A stretch of 64,000 bases of DNA from Hansschlegelia plantiphila (GTDB taxonomy: Bacteria; Pseudomonadota; Alphaproteobacteria; Rhizobiales; Methylopilaceae), in the NCBI RefSeq assembly GCF_027922265.1, contig NZ_BSFI01000022.1, positions 1 to 64,000 of the forward strand. Reading direction: 5' to 3'. The notes beneath the pieces are model-generated. The model made no database searches and was not told the DNA's origin. It saw only the letters and a list, made by a program, of their open reading frames with translations. The position numbers and the translations under genes are program-made. How positions within the stretch are numbered: position 1 is the stretch's first letter; every line of letters begins with the position of its first letter. Of this stretch, positions 51,156-63,196 are shown in pieces.

Positions 51156-52526
51156 ATGCAGGTGACGCAGACGCTCGACGAAGGCCTCAAGCGCGAGTTC
51201 AAGATCGTCGTCCCCGCAGCCGATCTCGACACGCGACTGATTGAGCGGCTCAACACCCTCAAGGACCGCGTCAACATCAACGGCTTCCGCAAGGGCAAGG
51301 TGCCGCTCGCGCATCTCCGCAAGCTCTACGGCCGCTCCGTGATGGCGGAAGTGGTCGAGCAGGTGGTCGCCGACGCCAACCGCAAGATCATCGACGACAA
51401 CGGTCTCAAGCTCGCGATGCAGCCGAAGGTCAGCCTCGCCGAGGACGAGGAGAGCGTCGAGGGCGTGATCGCCGGCAAGCACGATCTCGCGATGACGGTT
51501 GCGATCGAGGTGCTGCCGAAAGTCGAGCTGAAGGAGCTGTCGGAGCTCAAGGTCGAGAAGCTGACGGCCGAGGTCACCGACGCCGAGGTCGACGATGCGG
51601 TCGAGCGGGTGGCCAAGTCCAACCGCAGCTTTGCGCCGAAGGCGGAGGGCGAGGCCGCCGCGAACGGCGACCGCGTGATCATCGACTTCGTGGGCAAGAT
51701 CGACGGCGAACCCTTCGAGGGCGGCGCCGGCGAGGATCAGCCGCTGGAGCTCGGCTCCGACACCTTCATCCCCGGTTTCGAGGGACAACTCGTCGGCGCC
51801 AAGGCGGGCGACAGCAAGGTCGTGTCGGTCAGCTTCCCCGAGGGCTACAGCGCGTCGCATCTCGCGGGCAAGGCGGCGAAGTTCGACGTCACCGTGAAGG
51901 CCGTCGAGGCCGCAGCCGAGGCCAAGATCGACGACGAACTCGCCAAGAGCCTCGGCATGGCCGACCTCGCGGCCCTCAAGGACGCGGCGCGCTCGCAGAT
52001 CGCGGCCGAGTTCGACCGGGTCTCGCGCCAGCGCGTGAAGCGCCAGGTGCTCGACGCCCTCGACGCGCAATACGCTTTCGATCTGCCGCCGACGCTGGTC
52101 GAGCAGGAGTTCGAGAACGTCTGGCGCCAGGTCACCGTCGACCTCGCGCAGTCCGGCAAGACGTTCGAGCAGGAAGGCACCACCGAGGACGCGGCTAAGG
52201 CGGACTACCGCAAGATCGCCGAGCGTCGCGTGCGTCTCGGCCTCGTCCTTGCGGAGCTCGGCGAGAAACACGATGTGAAGATCACCGAGGACGAGGTCCG
52301 CGACGCTCTCATCGCCCGCGCCCGCCAGTTCCCCGGTCAGGAACAGCAGGTCTGGGACTACTACCGCAAGAATCAGGAAGCGATCGCCGAGCTCCGCGCG
52401 CCGATTTTCGAGGACAAGGTCGTCGACCAGATCCTCGCCGGCGCGACGGTCACCGAACGCTCGGTGTCGAAGGACGAGCTGCTTGCGTCCGACGACGAGG
52501 ACGCGGACAAGTCGTCGAAGGAATGA
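51156..52526 (+). CDS. tig: Trigger factor
   Basis: A 456-residue ribosome-bound chaperone and peptidyl-prolyl isomerase. The N-terminal ribosome-binding part has [20 protein letters not shown]. The FKBP-like domain (about 165-245) has [18 protein letters not shown] and [16 protein letters not shown]. The C-terminal helical chaperone domain follows. It starts a run with clpP, clpX and lon, the usual order in this group. Confidence 0.96.
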   Translation: MQVTQTLDEGLKREFKIVVPAADLDTRLIERLNTLKDRVNINGFRKGKVPLAHLRKLYGRSVMAEVVEQVVADANRKIIDDNGLKLAMQPKVSLAEDEESVEGVIAGKHDLAMTVAIEVLPKVELKELSELKVEKLTAEVTDAEVDDAVERVAKSNRSFAPKAEGEAAANGDRVIIDFVGKIDGEPFEGGAGEDQPLELGSDTFIPGFEGQLVGAKAGDSKVVSVSFPEGYSASHLAGKAAKFDVTVKAVEAAAEAKIDDELAKSLGMADLAALKDAARSQIAAEFDRVSRQRVKRQVLDALDAQYAFDLPPTLVEQEFENVWRQVTVDLAQSGKTFEQEGTTEDAAKADYRKIAERRVRLGLVLAELGEKHDVKITEDEVRDALIARARQFPGQEQQVWDYYRKNQEAIAELRAPIFEDKVVDQILAGATVTERSVSKDELLASDDEDADKSSKE

Positions 52527-52581
52527 GATTCGGCGGGCGGCGCCACGGCGCCGCCCTCGCCTACGAGGAGGGAAGACCACA

Positions 52582-53220
52582 ATGGACATCTACGCCCAGG
52601 CGACGAACTTCCTCATCCCGATGGTGGTCGAGCAGACCAATCGCGGCGAACGCTCCTACGACATCTACTCGCGGCTGCTGAAGGAGCGCATCATCTTCCT
52701 GTCCGGCCCGGTCCACGACGACATGGCGGCGGTGATCTGCGCCCAGCTGCTGTTCCTCGAGGCCGAGAATCCGAAGAAGGAAATCTCGCTCTACATCAAC
52801 TCGCCGGGCGGCGTGGTCACCTCCGGCCTCGCGATCTACGACACGATGCAGTACATCCGCCCGCCGGTCGCCACGCTCTGCATGGGGCAGGCGGCGTCGA
52901 TGGGCTCGCTGCTGCTGACCGCGGGCGAAAAGGGCATGCGGGCCGCGCTGCCGAACGCGCGCATCATGGTCCACCAGCCCTCCGGCGGCTTCCAGGGCCA
53001 GGCGAGCGACATCGAGCGCCACGCCGAGGACATCGTGAAAATCAAGCGCCGGCTGAACGAGATCTACGTCAAGCATTGCGGCCGCTCCTACGAGGAGATC
53101 GACCGCACGCTCGACCGCGACACGTTCATGACCGCGGACGTCGCGAAAGAGTTCGGGCTGATCGACCAGGTGTTCGAGCGTCGCCCGACGGACGGCGAGT
53201 CCGAGCCGAAGGCGGCGTGA
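52582..53220 (+). CDS. clpP: ATP-dependent Clp protease proteolytic subunit
   Basis: A 212-residue serine protease (start [26 protein letters not shown] upstream). The catalytic triad is Ser106 in [12 protein letters not shown], His131 in IMVHQPSGG and Asp180 in LDRDTFM. It forms the tetradecameric chamber used by ClpX and ClpA. The frame is open upstream but unrelated. clpX follows after 213 bases. Confidence 0.96.
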   Translation: MDIYAQATNFLIPMVVEQTNRGERSYDIYSRLLKERIIFLSGPVHDDMAAVICAQLLFLEAENPKKEISLYINSPGGVVTSGLAIYDTMQYIRPPVATLCMGQAASMGSLLLTAGEKGMRAALPNARIMVHQPSGGFQGQASDIERHAEDIVKIKRRLNEIYVKHCGRSYEEIDRTLDRDTFMTADVAKEFGLIDQVFERRPTDGESEPKAA

Positions 53221-53433
53221 CGAAAACGCATCGTCCCCGATGTTCGACAAGCGCAGCCGCCTCAGGCGGTTGCTGCGCGCGCACAATCGCCTATCATCGA
53301 GCCACGGCGTTGCGTCGCGGGCTTCCTGTCCTTACGTGACGGCGCCGATTGGTTAAGGTCGGTCGGCGTATGACGTCATGATGAAGCGGCGCGAGGTCTC
53401 TGCGGCGGCTTCGACCCGAAAGGGACTTTAGAG

Positions 53434-54702
<1,269 letters not shown>

Positions 54703-54724
54703 CGTCAGGCTCCTTGAAGGTTCG

Positions 54725-54752
54725 GACGCCCGCGGCGCAAGTCGCGGGCGTC
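54725..54752 (+). terminator. Terminator-like hairpin after clpX
   Basis: A 10-bp stem (GACGCCCGCG and CGCGGGCGTC) with an 8-base loop, followed by TTCGTTT. The T content is modest, so it is probably an intrinsic terminator but not a strong one. Confidence 0.6.
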
Positions 54753-55058
54753 TTCGTTTGTGGAAGACCCATTCTCTCGGGCCGCGACGACGCCCGGATA
54801 GTCCCCGGATTTTCAATCCCCCGGCGCCGCGTCTGCTGCGGCGCGAAAAGGGCGGGCTTCGGCGTCCTTGACACCCCCCCGCCGGGTGGCCACCTAATCA
54901 GCGCGACGCGCCGACGCACCCCGTGAGTCCAAGGGGCGCGGCGAGCGCACCCCCCTCGGGCGGCCGTTCGCGAGGCCTCAAAAGGCTCGCGAGAGCGCCG
55001 CGCCGGCAAAGGCCTGTTGCGTCACCCTCCCTGACGTCGCAAGCGCAGTCGAAAGGAC
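54753..55058. promoter_or_regulatory. Upstream region of lon, with a candidate promoter
   Basis: No gene is seen in these 306 bases. A TTGACA lies at 54868-54873 (CCTTGACA, with a CTTGAC heat-shock-like core). A CCTAAT lies at 54893-54898, about 19 bases on. The spacing is longer than usual. lon is often heat-shock controlled, so an RpoH-type promoter is possible but unproven. Confidence 0.35.
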
Positions 55059-55064
55059 ATGAGC

Positions 55065-57497
55065 ATGACCGCCGCCAAATCGCGCGCGCCCGGCAAATCG
55101 GGCGAAGCCTCCGTCCATCCCGTGCTGCCGCTTCGCGACATCGTGGTGTTCCCGCACATGATCGTCCCGCTGTTTGTGGGGCGGGAGAAGTCGATCCGCG
55201 CGCTCGAAGAGGTGATGAAGGCAGACAAGCCGATCCTCCTCGCGACGCAGAAGAACGCCACCGACGACGAGCCGACCCCGGACGCGATCTACGAGCTCGG
55301 GACGCTGGCCACCGTGCTCCAGCTGCTGAAGCTGCCCGACGGCACCGTGAAAGTGCTGGTCGAAGGGCAGTCCCGCGGCCGCGTGGTCGGCTACACCGAC
55401 CGCGCCGATTTCTTCGAAGCCGAGATCGCTCTGGTCGACGACGTCATCGAGAAGCCGGTTGAGGTCGAGGCGCTCGCGCGCTCGGTCGTGTCCGACTTCG
55501 AGAACTACGTGAAGCTGAACAAGAAGGTCTCGCCCGAAGTGGTGAGCGCCGTCAGCCAGATCGAGGATCCCTCGAAGCTCGCCGACACCGTCGCCTCGCA
55601 TCTCGCGGTCAAGATCCCGGAGAAGCAGGGCGTGCTGGAGCTGGTCGACGTGTTCGAGCGGCTGGAGAAGGTGCTCTCGCTGATGGAGAGCGAGGTCTCG
55701 GTCCTTCAGGTCGAGAAGCGCATCCGCACGCGCGTCAAGCGCCAGATGGAGAAGACCCAGCGCGAGTACTACCTGAACGAGCAGATGAAGGCGATCCAGA
55801 AGGAGCTGGGCGACGACGACGGCCGCGACGACCTGGCCGAGCTCGAGGAGCGCATCGCCAAGACCAAGCTCTCCAAGGAGGCCCGCGACAAGGCCGAGGC
55901 TGAGTTCAAGAAGCTGCGCCAGATGAGCCCGATGTCGGCGGAAGCGACCGTCGTGCGGAACTATCTCGACTGGCTGCTGTCGATCCCGTGGGGCGTGAAG
56001 TCGAAGGTCAAGAAGGACCTGCCGGCGGCCGAGAAGATCCTCGAATCCGATCACTTCGGCCTGGAGAAGGTCAAGGAGCGGATCATCGAGTATCTCGCGG
56101 TCCAGAGCCGGGCGAACAAGCTGACCGGACCGATCCTGTGCCTCGTCGGGCCTCCCGGCGTGGGCAAGACCTCGCTCGCCAAGTCGATCGCGAAGGCGAC
56201 CGGCCGCGAATATGTCCGCATGTCGCTCGGCGGCGTGCGCGACGAGGCGGAGATCCGCGGTCATCGGCGCACCTATATCGGCTCGATGCCCGGCAAGGTC
56301 ATCCAGTCGATGAAGAAGGCGAAGAAGGCCAATCCGCTCTTCCTGCTCGACGAGATCGACAAGATGGGCATGGATTTCCGGGGCGACCCGGCGTCCGCGC
56401 TGCTGGAGGTGCTCGACCCCGAGCAGAACAGCTCCTTCAACGACCATTATCTCGAGGTCGACTACGACCTGTCGAACGTGATGTTCGTGACGACGGCGAA
56501 CACGCTGAACATCCCCCCGGCCCTGATGGACCGGATGGAGGTGATCCGCATCGCCGGCTACACGGAGGAGGAGAAGGTCGAGATCGCCCGTCGTCACCTG
56601 CTGCCGGAGGTGCTGAAGAAGCACGGCCTGGCGGAGAAGGAGTTCTCGATCGACGACGAGGCGCTGCTGACCGTCATCCGCCGCTACACGCGGGAGGCGG
56701 GCGTCCGCAACCTGGAGCGTGAACTGGCGAACCTCTGCCGCAAGGTCGTGAAGGAGCTGATGCTCGCGACCCGCAAGAAGTCGGTGAAGGTGACCGAGGC
56801 CAAGCTCGCCGACTATCTCGGCGTGCAGCGCTATCGCTATGGCGAGGCCGAGGCCGAGGACCAGGTCGGCGTCGTCACCGGTCTCGCATGGACCGAGGTC
56901 GGCGGCGAGTTGCTGACGATCGAAGGCGTCATGATGCCGGGCAAGGGCAAGATGACGGTGACCGGCAACCTCAAGGACGTGATGCGGGAATCGATCTCCG
57001 CGGCGGCGTCCTATGTCCGCAGCCGGGCGATCGACTTCGGCATCCAGCCGCCGAAGTTCGAGAGCCGCGATATCCACGTCCACGTGCCGGAAGGCGCGAC
57101 GCCCAAGGACGGGCCATCGGCGGGCGTGGCCATGGCGGTCGCCATCGTCTCGATCATGACGGGCATTCCCGTCCGCAAGGACGTCGCGATGACCGGCGAG
57201 ATCACGCTGCGCGGCCGGGTGCTGCCGATCGGCGGCCTGAAGGAGAAGCTGCTCGCCGCGCTGCGCGGCGGCATCAAGACGGTGCTGATTCCGGAGGAGA
57301 ACGCCAAGGATCTGGCGGACATTCCGGACAGCGTGAAGAACCGGCTCGAGATCGTTCCGGTGCGTGTGGTGGACGACGTGCTGCAACGTGCGCTCGTCCG
57401 CCAGCCGGAGCCGATCGAATGGGACGAGGATCAGGCCGCGCCGCCGCCGGCGGTGGCGGTGGTCGAGGAAGACGGCGCCGCGATCAGGGCGCACTGA
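55065..57497 (+). CDS. lon: ATP-dependent protease Lon
   Basis: An 810-residue LonA. The start ATG 55065 has AAAGGA seven bases upstream; the ATG at 55059 would have one base. The N-terminal domain ([20 protein letters not shown]) is followed by the AAA+ module with Walker [21 protein letters not shown] and the C-terminal protease domain with catalytic Ser685 in [10 protein letters not shown] and Lys in [13 protein letters not shown]. It degrades misfolded and regulatory proteins in the cytoplasm. Confidence 0.97.
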   Translation: MTAAKSRAPGKSGEASVHPVLPLRDIVVFPHMIVPLFVGREKSIRALEEVMKADKPILLATQKNATDDEPTPDAIYELGTLATVLQLLKLPDGTVKVLVEGQSRGRVVGYTDRADFFEAEIALVDDVIEKPVEVEALARSVVSDFENYVKLNKKVSPEVVSAVSQIEDPSKLADTVASHLAVKIPEKQGVLELVDVFERLEKVLSLMESEVSVLQVEKRIRTRVKRQMEKTQREYYLNEQMKAIQKELGDDDGRDDLAELEERIAKTKLSKEARDKAEAEFKKLRQMSPMSAEATVVRNYLDWLLSIPWGVKSKVKKDLPAAEKILESDHFGLEKVKERIIEYLAVQSRANKLTGPILCLVGPPGVGKTSLAKSIAKATGREYVRMSLGGVRDEAEIRGHRRTYIGSMPGKVIQSMKKAKKANPLFLLDEIDKMGMDFRGDPASALLEVLDPEQNSSFNDHYLEVDYDLSNVMFVTTANTLNIPPALMDRMEVIRIAGYTEEEKVEIARRHLLPEVLKKHGLAEKEFSIDDEALLTVIRRYTREAGVRNLERELANLCRKVVKELMLATRKKSVKVTEAKLADYLGVQRYRYGEAEAEDQVGVVTGLAWTEVGGELLTIEGVMMPGKGKMTVTGNLKDVMRESISAAASYVRSRAIDFGIQPPKFESRDIHVHVPEGATPKDGPSAGVAMAVAIVSIMTGIPVRKDVAMTGEITLRGRVLPIGGLKEKLLAALRGGIKTVLIPEENAKDLADIPDSVKNRLEIVPVRVVDDVLQRALVRQPEPIEWDEDQAAPPPAVAVVEEDGAAIRAH

Positions 57498-57538
57498 ACG
57501 GCGGTCCCATTCTGGGACAGCCACTACCGACTGAACAA

Positions 57539-57569
57539 AGGCCCGGGATCGCATCCCGGGCCTCTTTTA
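57539..57569 (+). terminator. Terminator after lon
   Basis: An 11-bp stem (AGGCCCGGGAT and ATCCCGGGCCT) with loop CGC, followed by CTTTT. A standard intrinsic terminator that separates lon from hupB. Confidence 0.88.
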
Positions 57570-57717
57570 TTGATCGTCCGATCGCTGAATCTGGTCGAAA
57601 TAGACTGATTTTTCGGGTTCCGTCCTTGCGCCCGCAGCGTTTTCGCGAAAGGGTGCGCGCCTTATTCGGGGGGAGCCGCTGAACGTGGCGAATCCCCTCG
57701 CGCTCATGGAGGTAACG

Positions 57718-57993
57718 ATGAACAAGTCCGATCTCATCGCCGAAGTCGCCGAGACGTCCGGTCTTACGAAGCTCGATGCGGCCAAGGCCGTCGACGCGAC
57801 GTTTGACGCCGTCATCGCCGCTCTCAAGAAGGGCGACGAAGTCCGTCTCGTAGGCTTCGGCACCTTCGCCGTCGTTCAGCGCGCCGCCGGCGTCGGCCGC
57901 AACCTGCGCACCGGCGAAACCATCAAGATCCCGGCCTCCAAGACGCCGAAGTTCAAGGCCGGTCAGGCCCTGAAGGACGCCGTCAACGGCTGA
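57718..57993 (+). CDS. hupB: DNA-binding protein HU
   Basis: A 91-residue HU-type histone-like protein. It starts [20 protein letters not shown] with GGAGG before the ATG. The DNA-binding arm includes [20 protein letters not shown] then [20 protein letters not shown]. It bends and compacts DNA. It lies 124 bases after the lon terminator, the usual place. Confidence 0.96.
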   Translation: MNKSDLIAEVAETSGLTKLDAAKAVDATFDAVIAALKKGDEVRLVGFGTFAVVQRAAGVGRNLRTGETIKIPASKTPKFKAGQALKDAVNG

Positions 57994-58119
57994 CGAGGAC
58001 CGGGGCCCGGGCGTATTTCCTTCGAGGGGAAGCGCATCCGGGCCGCTTCGTTCGTTCGGTCGGCCCCTTCGCGGCGGACCGGGCGACCGTCCAGTCGGAA
58101 AGCCCGCTGGCGCGGCTTC

Positions 58120-58195
58120 GGGCGGTTAGCTCAGCTGGTAGAGCATCTCGTTTACACCGAGAGGGTCGGCGGTTCGAGCCCGTCACCGCCCACCA
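58120..58195 (+). tRNA. tRNA-Val (anticodon TAC)
   Basis: 76 bases with CCA encoded. The acceptor GGGCGGT pairs with ACCGCCC, the anticodon stem TCTCG/CGAGA holds loop TTTACAC (TAC), and the T arm reads GGCGGTTCGAGCCCGTC. It stands in the usual tRNA pair after hupB. Confidence 0.96.
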
Positions 58196-58378
58196 TTCCG
58201 AGCGATCAGATCGCATTCCAATAGTGTCGCGGGCCGGGTGCGGCCCCGACGACGCATGTCCGGACCGCCGTTTGCGAACCATCGGATAATGCGTTGCGGG
58301 CGGAGGTCCGTGAGCTTGACACGACCTGTCGGCTCCCGTACCAACCGCCCACTTCGTCGGGGCTTCGCGGCCCCGATT

Positions 58379-58455
<77 letters not shown>

Positions 58456-59051
58456 AGTTATTCTTGGCTTCATTGCGACAGGCGATCGAGGAGTTTGAGC
58501 TCTTCGAATCGCAAAGTCTCAGATTTTCTTATTCTTCAGTTTGTTTTCTATGTCGCGCGGCACTGGATGCTGCGTGCACGCTTGAGAGATTTTGGAAGCG
58601 CTTGTTCAGGGCGCTCATTTTCTTCGCCATCTTGAGGTCCTGGCGCGGCGCCTGCGCGACCATGCGGGCCGCGCGGGAGAACGCCGGGAAGGCGGCCTCC
58701 GCCTTGAGAAGCGGTTTGCCGCCGTCGGCGTCGCAGTCAATCGGACCCCTTCCAAAGAGCGCCAGACCGTCGAGCGCGATTCGGGCGGCGTCGCTCGCGC
58801 TGATTTGGAGCGCGTTTCAACGACGGTGAAATCCGCTCCTGACGCTCGTGCGTATCCCGTAAGTCGCGGTCGCAGCGGCCTCTTGCGAGGCCGCTTTGGA
58901 ATTCTTCTGTTTCGCGTCTGGCGCGCCTTGCGCCTTTAGTCTCAGGGGTCTAAGCGTCGGCTCAAGCGACTGACGGTCGCTGCGCTGCAATGACGCGGCG
59001 CAGCATAGTGACCCGCCGGTGTAACGCGACGACCTGAGGCGCGCTGACGCG
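58456..59051. other. Gene-free region between tRNA-Asp and nuoA
   Basis: This is 596 bases without a gene I can support. The first 170 bases are markedly AT-richer than the surroundings, with runs such as CAGATTTTCTTATTCTTC. A hairpin (arms 58873-58881 and 58886-58894, AGCGGCCTC and GAGGCCGCT, loop TTGC) is followed by TTGGAATTCTTCTG and resembles a terminator. The promoter of the nuo operon is probably near the 3' end. Confidence 0.55.
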
Positions 59052-59417
59052 ATGACGGATCTCCTCGCCGATTACCTCCCGCTGGTGATTTTTCTCGGCG
59101 TGGCCCTGCTCATAGGCATGGCGCTGCTGATCTCGCCGTTCATCGTCGCCTACCAGAGCCCCGATCCGGAAAAGCTCTCGGCCTACGAGTGCGGTTTCAA
59201 CGCGTTCGACGACGCGCGCATGAAATTCGACGTGCGGTTCTACCTTGTCGCGATCCTCTTCATCATCTTCGACCTGGAGGTCGCGTTCCTGTTCCCCTGG
59301 GCGGTGGCCTTCAAGTCGGTGGGCCTGTTCGGGTTCTGGTCGATGATGACGTTCCTCGGCGTCCTGACTGTCGGGTTCGTCTACGAGTGGCGGAAGGGCG
59401 CGCTGGAATGGGATTGA
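59052..59417 (+). CDS. nuoA: NADH-quinone oxidoreductase subunit A
   Basis: A 121-residue membrane subunit of complex I with three hydrophobic segments. Conserved parts are [40 protein letters not shown] and the end [12 protein letters not shown]. It is the first gene of the nuo operon here and overlaps nuoB by ten bases. Confidence 0.97.
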   Translation: MTDLLADYLPLVIFLGVALLIGMALLISPFIVAYQSPDPEKLSAYECGFNAFDDARMKFDVRFYLVAILFIIFDLEVAFLFPWAVAFKSVGLFGFWSMMTFLGVLTVGFVYEWRKGALEWD

Positions 59418-59989
59418 ACGACACCCGCTCCGAGACGCTGGTCGCGCCGGCCCCCAAGGGGCTGGTCGATCCCTCGGGCAAGCCGGTCGGCCATGACGAC
59501 CGCTTCTTCGGCGAGGTCAGCGCGGAGCTTTCCGACAAGGGGTTCCTGGTGACGTCGGCCGAGGATCTCGTGACCTGGGCGCGCACCGGGTCGCTGATGT
59601 GGATGACCTTCGGGCTGGCGTGCTGCGCTGTCGAAATGATGCAGGTCTCGATGCCGCGCTACGACGTCGAGCGCTTCGGCTTCGCGCCGCGCGCGAGCCC
59701 GCGCCAGTCGGACGTGATGATCGTCGCCGGCACCCTGACCAACAAGATGGCTCCCGCGCTGCGCAAGGTCTACGACCAGATGCCGGAGCCGCGTTACGTC
59801 ATCTCGATGGGATCCTGCGCCAACGGCGGAGGCTATTATCACTACTCCTACGCGGTCGTGCGCGGCTGCGACCGGGTGGTGCCGATCGACATCTACGTGC
59901 CGGGCTGTCCGCCGACGGCCGAGGCGCTGCTCTACGGCGTGCTTCTGCTTCAGAAGAAGATCCGCCGCACCGGCACGATCGAGCGGTGA
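59408..59989 (+). CDS. nuoB: NADH-quinone oxidoreductase subunit B
   Basis: A 193-residue subunit that holds cluster N2 with four cysteines: [33 protein letters not shown] and [14 protein letters not shown]. The ATG lies within the end of nuoA (reading [11 protein letters not shown]). It forms the quinone-reduction module with NuoD. Confidence 0.97.
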   Translation: MGLNDTRSETLVAPAPKGLVDPSGKPVGHDDRFFGEVSAELSDKGFLVTSAEDLVTWARTGSLMWMTFGLACCAVEMMQVSMPRYDVERFGFAPRASPRQSDVMIVAGTLTNKMAPALRKVYDQMPEPRYVISMGSCANGGGYYHYSYAVVRGCDRVVPIDIYVPGCPPTAEALLYGVLLLQKKIRRTGTIER

Positions 59990-59993
59990 GGCC

Positions 59994-60647
59994 ATGAGCG
60001 AGGGATCGAACGTTTCGCCTCACGACGTCCTGCCCGCGCCCACAGCCCATCTGCGGGCTCTGGCCGCGCACGTCGCGACGGGACTGGGCGCGAAGCTCAT
60101 TTCCGCCTCCGTCGCGTTCGGCGAATTGACGCTCCTTTGCGAAGCGACCGAGATTGTCGACGTCGTCACCTTCCTGCGTGACGACCCCGAGTGCCGGTTC
60201 GTCTGCTTCATCGACGTCTGCGGCGTCGACTGGCCGGCCCGCGAGAAGCGCTTCGACGTCGTCTATCACCTGCTGAGCCCCTATAAGAACACGCGCATCC
60301 GCGTGAAGGTCGAGGCCGACGACGAGACGCCGGTGCCGTCGATCACGGGGGTCTTCCCGGGCGCGCTCTGGTTCGAGCGCGAAGCTTACGACCTGTTCGG
60401 CATGCTGTTCACCGGTCATCCGGACCTGCGCCGCCTGCTGACCGACTACGGCTTCGAGGGCCATCCGCTCCGCAAGGATTTCCCGACCACGGGCTTCGTC
60501 GAGGTGCGCTACGACGACGAGGCCAAGCGCGTGGTCTACGAGCCCGTCCGGCTCAATCAGGAATTCCGCAACTTCGACTTCCTCTCGCCTTGGGAGGGCA
60601 CGGACTACGTGCTCCCCGGAGACGAGAAGGCGAAGCAGCCGAACTGA
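59994..60647 (+). CDS. nuoC: NADH-quinone oxidoreductase subunit C
   Basis: A 217-residue 30-kDa subunit. Signatures are [40 protein letters not shown] and [20 protein letters not shown]. It is separate from NuoD, not fused as in E. coli. It starts four bases after nuoB. The next gene is an inserted GFA-family gene rather than nuoD. Confidence 0.97.
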   Translation: MSEGSNVSPHDVLPAPTAHLRALAAHVATGLGAKLISASVAFGELTLLCEATEIVDVVTFLRDDPECRFVCFIDVCGVDWPAREKRFDVVYHLLSPYKNTRIRVKVEADDETPVPSITGVFPGALWFEREAYDLFGMLFTGHPDLRRLLTDYGFEGHPLRKDFPTTGFVEVRYDDEAKRVVYEPVRLNQEFRNFDFLSPWEGTDYVLPGDEKAKQPN

Positions 60648-60654
60648 GGGCGGC

Positions 60655-61095
60655 ATGGCGGCGGGCGAGCGCATCACCGGGCGGTGCATCTGCGGGGCGG
60701 CGACGTTCGCCGCGACGCTGAAGGACGGCGCGATGCACGCGTGCCACTGCGACATGTGCCGTCGCTGGACCGGCGGCGTGCTGCTCTATCTGCCGGTCGA
60801 GGCCGAGGACTTCGAGCTTTCGGGCGGCGACGCCATCGGGATCTACCAATCGTCGGAATGGGCCGAACGGGGCTTCTGCAAGCTCTGCGGCACGTCGCTG
60901 TTCTGGCGGATGCGCGACGGCAGCAGCGCCGACGTCTCCGCCCAGGCTGTCGACGATCCCGGACGCTTCCCCTTCGAGAGCGAGATGTTCATCGAGGAGA
61001 AGCCCGCCAACTACGCCTTCGCGAACGACACGCTGAAGCGGACCGGCGCGGAGGTCATGGCCGAACATCACGGGATCGGAGCGGCCGGTGGCTGA
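60655..61095 (+). CDS. GFA-family (CENP-V/GFA) zinc-binding protein
   Basis: A 146-residue protein of the glutathione-dependent formaldehyde-activating fold. Zinc ligands are the CICG pair, [18 protein letters not shown] and [11 protein letters not shown]. The function of most such proteins is unknown. It lies between nuoC and nuoD, seven bases after nuoC, and overlaps the nuoD start by eight bases. So it is probably translated as part of the complex I operon. Confidence 0.9.
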   Translation: MAAGERITGRCICGAATFAATLKDGAMHACHCDMCRRWTGGVLLYLPVEAEDFELSGGDAIGIYQSSEWAERGFCKLCGTSLFWRMRDGSSADVSAQAVDDPGRFPFESEMFIEEKPANYAFANDTLKRTGAEVMAEHHGIGAAGG

Positions 61096-62272
61096 ACAGG
61101 ACATCCGCAACTTCACGATCAACTTCGGGCCCCAGCACCCCGCGGCCCACGGCGTGCTGCGCCTGATTCTCGAGCTCGACGGCGAGGTCGTGGAACGCGT
61201 CGATCCGCATATCGGGCTGCTTCACCGCGGCACCGAGAAGCTGATCGAAACCAAGACCTACCTGCAGGCGATGCCCTATTTCGACCGGCTCGACTACGTC
61301 GCGCCGATGAACCAGGAGCACGCCTTCTGCCTTGGCGTCGAACGGCTGCTCGGCGTCGAGGTCCCGATCCGCGCCCAGCTGATCCGGGTGCTCTATTGCG
61401 AGATCGGCCGGATCCTCAGCCATCTTCTCAACGTCACCACGCAGGCGATGGACGTTGGCGCTCTGACGCCCCCGCTGTGGGGCTTCGAGGAGCGCGAGAA
61501 GCTGATGGTGTTCTACGAGCGCGCCTCGGGCTCGCGCATGCATGCGGCCTATTTCCGGCCCGGCGGCGTGCATCAGGACCTGCCGCCCGAGCTGATCGAG
61601 GACATCGACCGCTGGTGCGACGGCTTCTTCGTGGCGCTCGCCGACATCGACCGCCTGCTGACCGACAACCGCATCTTCAAGCAGCGCAACGTCGACATCG
61701 GCGTCGTGCCGCTGGACGAGGCGTTCGCCTGGGGCTTCTCGGGCGTGATGGTGCGGGGCTCGGGCGCCGCGTGGGACCTGCGCAAGTCGCAGCCCTACGA
61801 ATGCTACGCCGACATGGATTTCGACATCCCCATCGGCAAGAATGGCGACAACTACGACCGCTACCTCATCCGCATGGAGGAGATGCGCCAGTCGGCCCGC
61901 ATCATGAAGCAGGCCTGCGCCAGGCTTCGGACGGAGCGCGGCCGCATCGCGACGCTCGACGGCAAGGTCGCGCCGCCGAAGCGCTCCGAGATGAAGCGCT
62001 CGATGGAAGGCCTCATCCACCACTTCAAGCTCTACACCGAGGGCTACCGGGTCCCCGAGGGCGAGGTCTACGCCGCGGTGGAGGCGCCCAAGGGCGAGTT
62101 CGGCGTCTATCTCGTCTCCGACGGAACCAACAAGCCATACCGCTGCAAGATCCGCGCGCCGGGCTTCGCCCACCTGCAGGCGATGGACCATCTCTGCAAG
62201 GGCGTGATGCTGGCGGACGTCTCGGCGATCCTCGGCTCGATCGACATCGTGTTCGGCGAGGTCGATCGATGA
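61088..62272 (+). CDS. nuoD: NADH-quinone oxidoreductase subunit D
   Basis: A 394-residue 49-kDa subunit, starting at GTG with [20 protein letters not shown]. It has [20 protein letters not shown] and the C-terminal [20 protein letters not shown] then [19 protein letters not shown]. It lines the quinone cavity with NuoB. The GTG overlaps the GFA gene. Confidence 0.97.
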   Translation: MAEQDIRNFTINFGPQHPAAHGVLRLILELDGEVVERVDPHIGLLHRGTEKLIETKTYLQAMPYFDRLDYVAPMNQEHAFCLGVERLLGVEVPIRAQLIRVLYCEIGRILSHLLNVTTQAMDVGALTPPLWGFEEREKLMVFYERASGSRMHAAYFRPGGVHQDLPPELIEDIDRWCDGFFVALADIDRLLTDNRIFKQRNVDIGVVPLDEAFAWGFSGVMVRGSGAAWDLRKSQPYECYADMDFDIPIGKNGDNYDRYLIRMEEMRQSARIMKQACARLRTERGRIATLDGKVAPPKRSEMKRSMEGLIHHFKLYTEGYRVPEGEVYAAVEAPKGEFGVYLVSDGTNKPYRCKIRAPGFAHLQAMDHLCKGVMLADVSAILGSIDIVFGEVDR

Positions 62273-62309
62273 TGGCCGGACGTCGCAACTACGTTGAGGA
62301 TTGCGCCTG

Positions 62310-63194
62310 ATGTCGGTTCGTCGCCTCGCCGAGATCCAGCCCGAGAGCTTCGCCTTCACGCAGGACAACCTGCAGTGGGCGGAAGGGCAGATCGCGAAGT
62401 ATCCGGAAGGCCGTCAGGCCTCGGCCGTGATCCCGCTGCTGTGGAAGGCGCAGGAGCAGAACGGCGGATGGGTGCCTGAGCCCGCGATCCGCGCGATCGC
62501 CGAGATGCTGGCTATGCCGACGATCCGCGTGATGGAGGTCGCGACCTTCTACACGATGTTCAACCTGAGCCCGGTCGGCGAGCACTTCGTCCAGCTGTGC
62601 GGCACGACGCCCTGCGCGCTGCGCGGCGCGAACGCGCTGAAGGACGTCTGCCGCAAGGTCATCGGCGAGGAGCGCCACGTCACCGGAGACGGCAAGCTCA
62701 GCTGGCTCGAGGTCGAGTGCCTCGGCGCCTGCTCGAACGCGCCGATGGTGCAGGTGAACTACGATTATTTCGAAGACCTGACGCCGGAGAGCTTCGAGGC
62801 GCTGCTCGGCGATCTCCGTGCGGGCAAGGCGGTCAAGACCGGTTCGCAGACCGGCCGCTCGTGCTCGGCGCCGTCCGGCGGCGACACCTCGCTTCTCGAC
62901 GAGGCGCTTTACGACGGCTCGGTCGTGGGCGCGTGGCGCAAGCGGTTCGACGAGCAGGCTGCGGGCGACGCGACGGAATCCGATTCGGCCGCCAAGCCCG
63001 CCCAGAGCGCGCGACCGGAAGCCAAGGCGTCCAAAGGAAAAGCCGACGCGGACGCCAAGCCTGCAGACGCCAAGCCCGCCGACGACCGGCCGAGCGACCG
63101 CAGCCGTCGCGAGGGCCAGCCGGCCTGGGCCGGCGGCAAGGGCGGCGTGGCCGATCTCCCCCGGCCGTCGAAGCCGAGCGGCGAGGAGGCCTGA
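62310..63194 (+). CDS. nuoE: NADH-quinone oxidoreductase subunit E
   Basis: A 294-residue NuoE. The 2Fe-2S domain has cysteines in [13 protein letters not shown] and [20 protein letters not shown]. Residues from about 170 on form a long low-complexity tail rich in Ala, Lys, Asp and Pro, which is longer than in E. coli. GAGGA lies nine bases before the ATG. It belongs to the NADH module with NuoF. Confidence 0.95.
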   Translation: MSVRRLAEIQPESFAFTQDNLQWAEGQIAKYPEGRQASAVIPLLWKAQEQNGGWVPEPAIRAIAEMLAMPTIRVMEVATFYTMFNLSPVGEHFVQLCGTTPCALRGANALKDVCRKVIGEERHVTGDGKLSWLEVECLGACSNAPMVQVNYDYFEDLTPESFEALLGDLRAGKAVKTGSQTGRSCSAPSGGDTSLLDEALYDGSVVGAWRKRFDEQAAGDATESDSAAKPAQSARPEAKASKGKADADAKPADAKPADDRPSDRSRREGQPAWAGGKGGVADLPRPSKPSGEEA

Positions 63195-63196
63195 CC

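Noticed and set aside
54978..57554. An 858-codon minus-strand open frame opposite lon
   Set aside because: It mirrors the certain lon gene and is low complexity.
58592..58939. A 115-codon open frame after tRNA-Asp
   Set aside because: No recognisable domain, no good ribosome-binding site and Arg-rich composition like shadow frames; it also runs through the terminator-like hairpin.
62269..62310. A 13-codon reading frame between nuoD and nuoE, starting [13 protein letters not shown]
   Set aside because: Too short to support, and no separate ribosome-binding site; it is more likely just the nuoD-nuoE gap.
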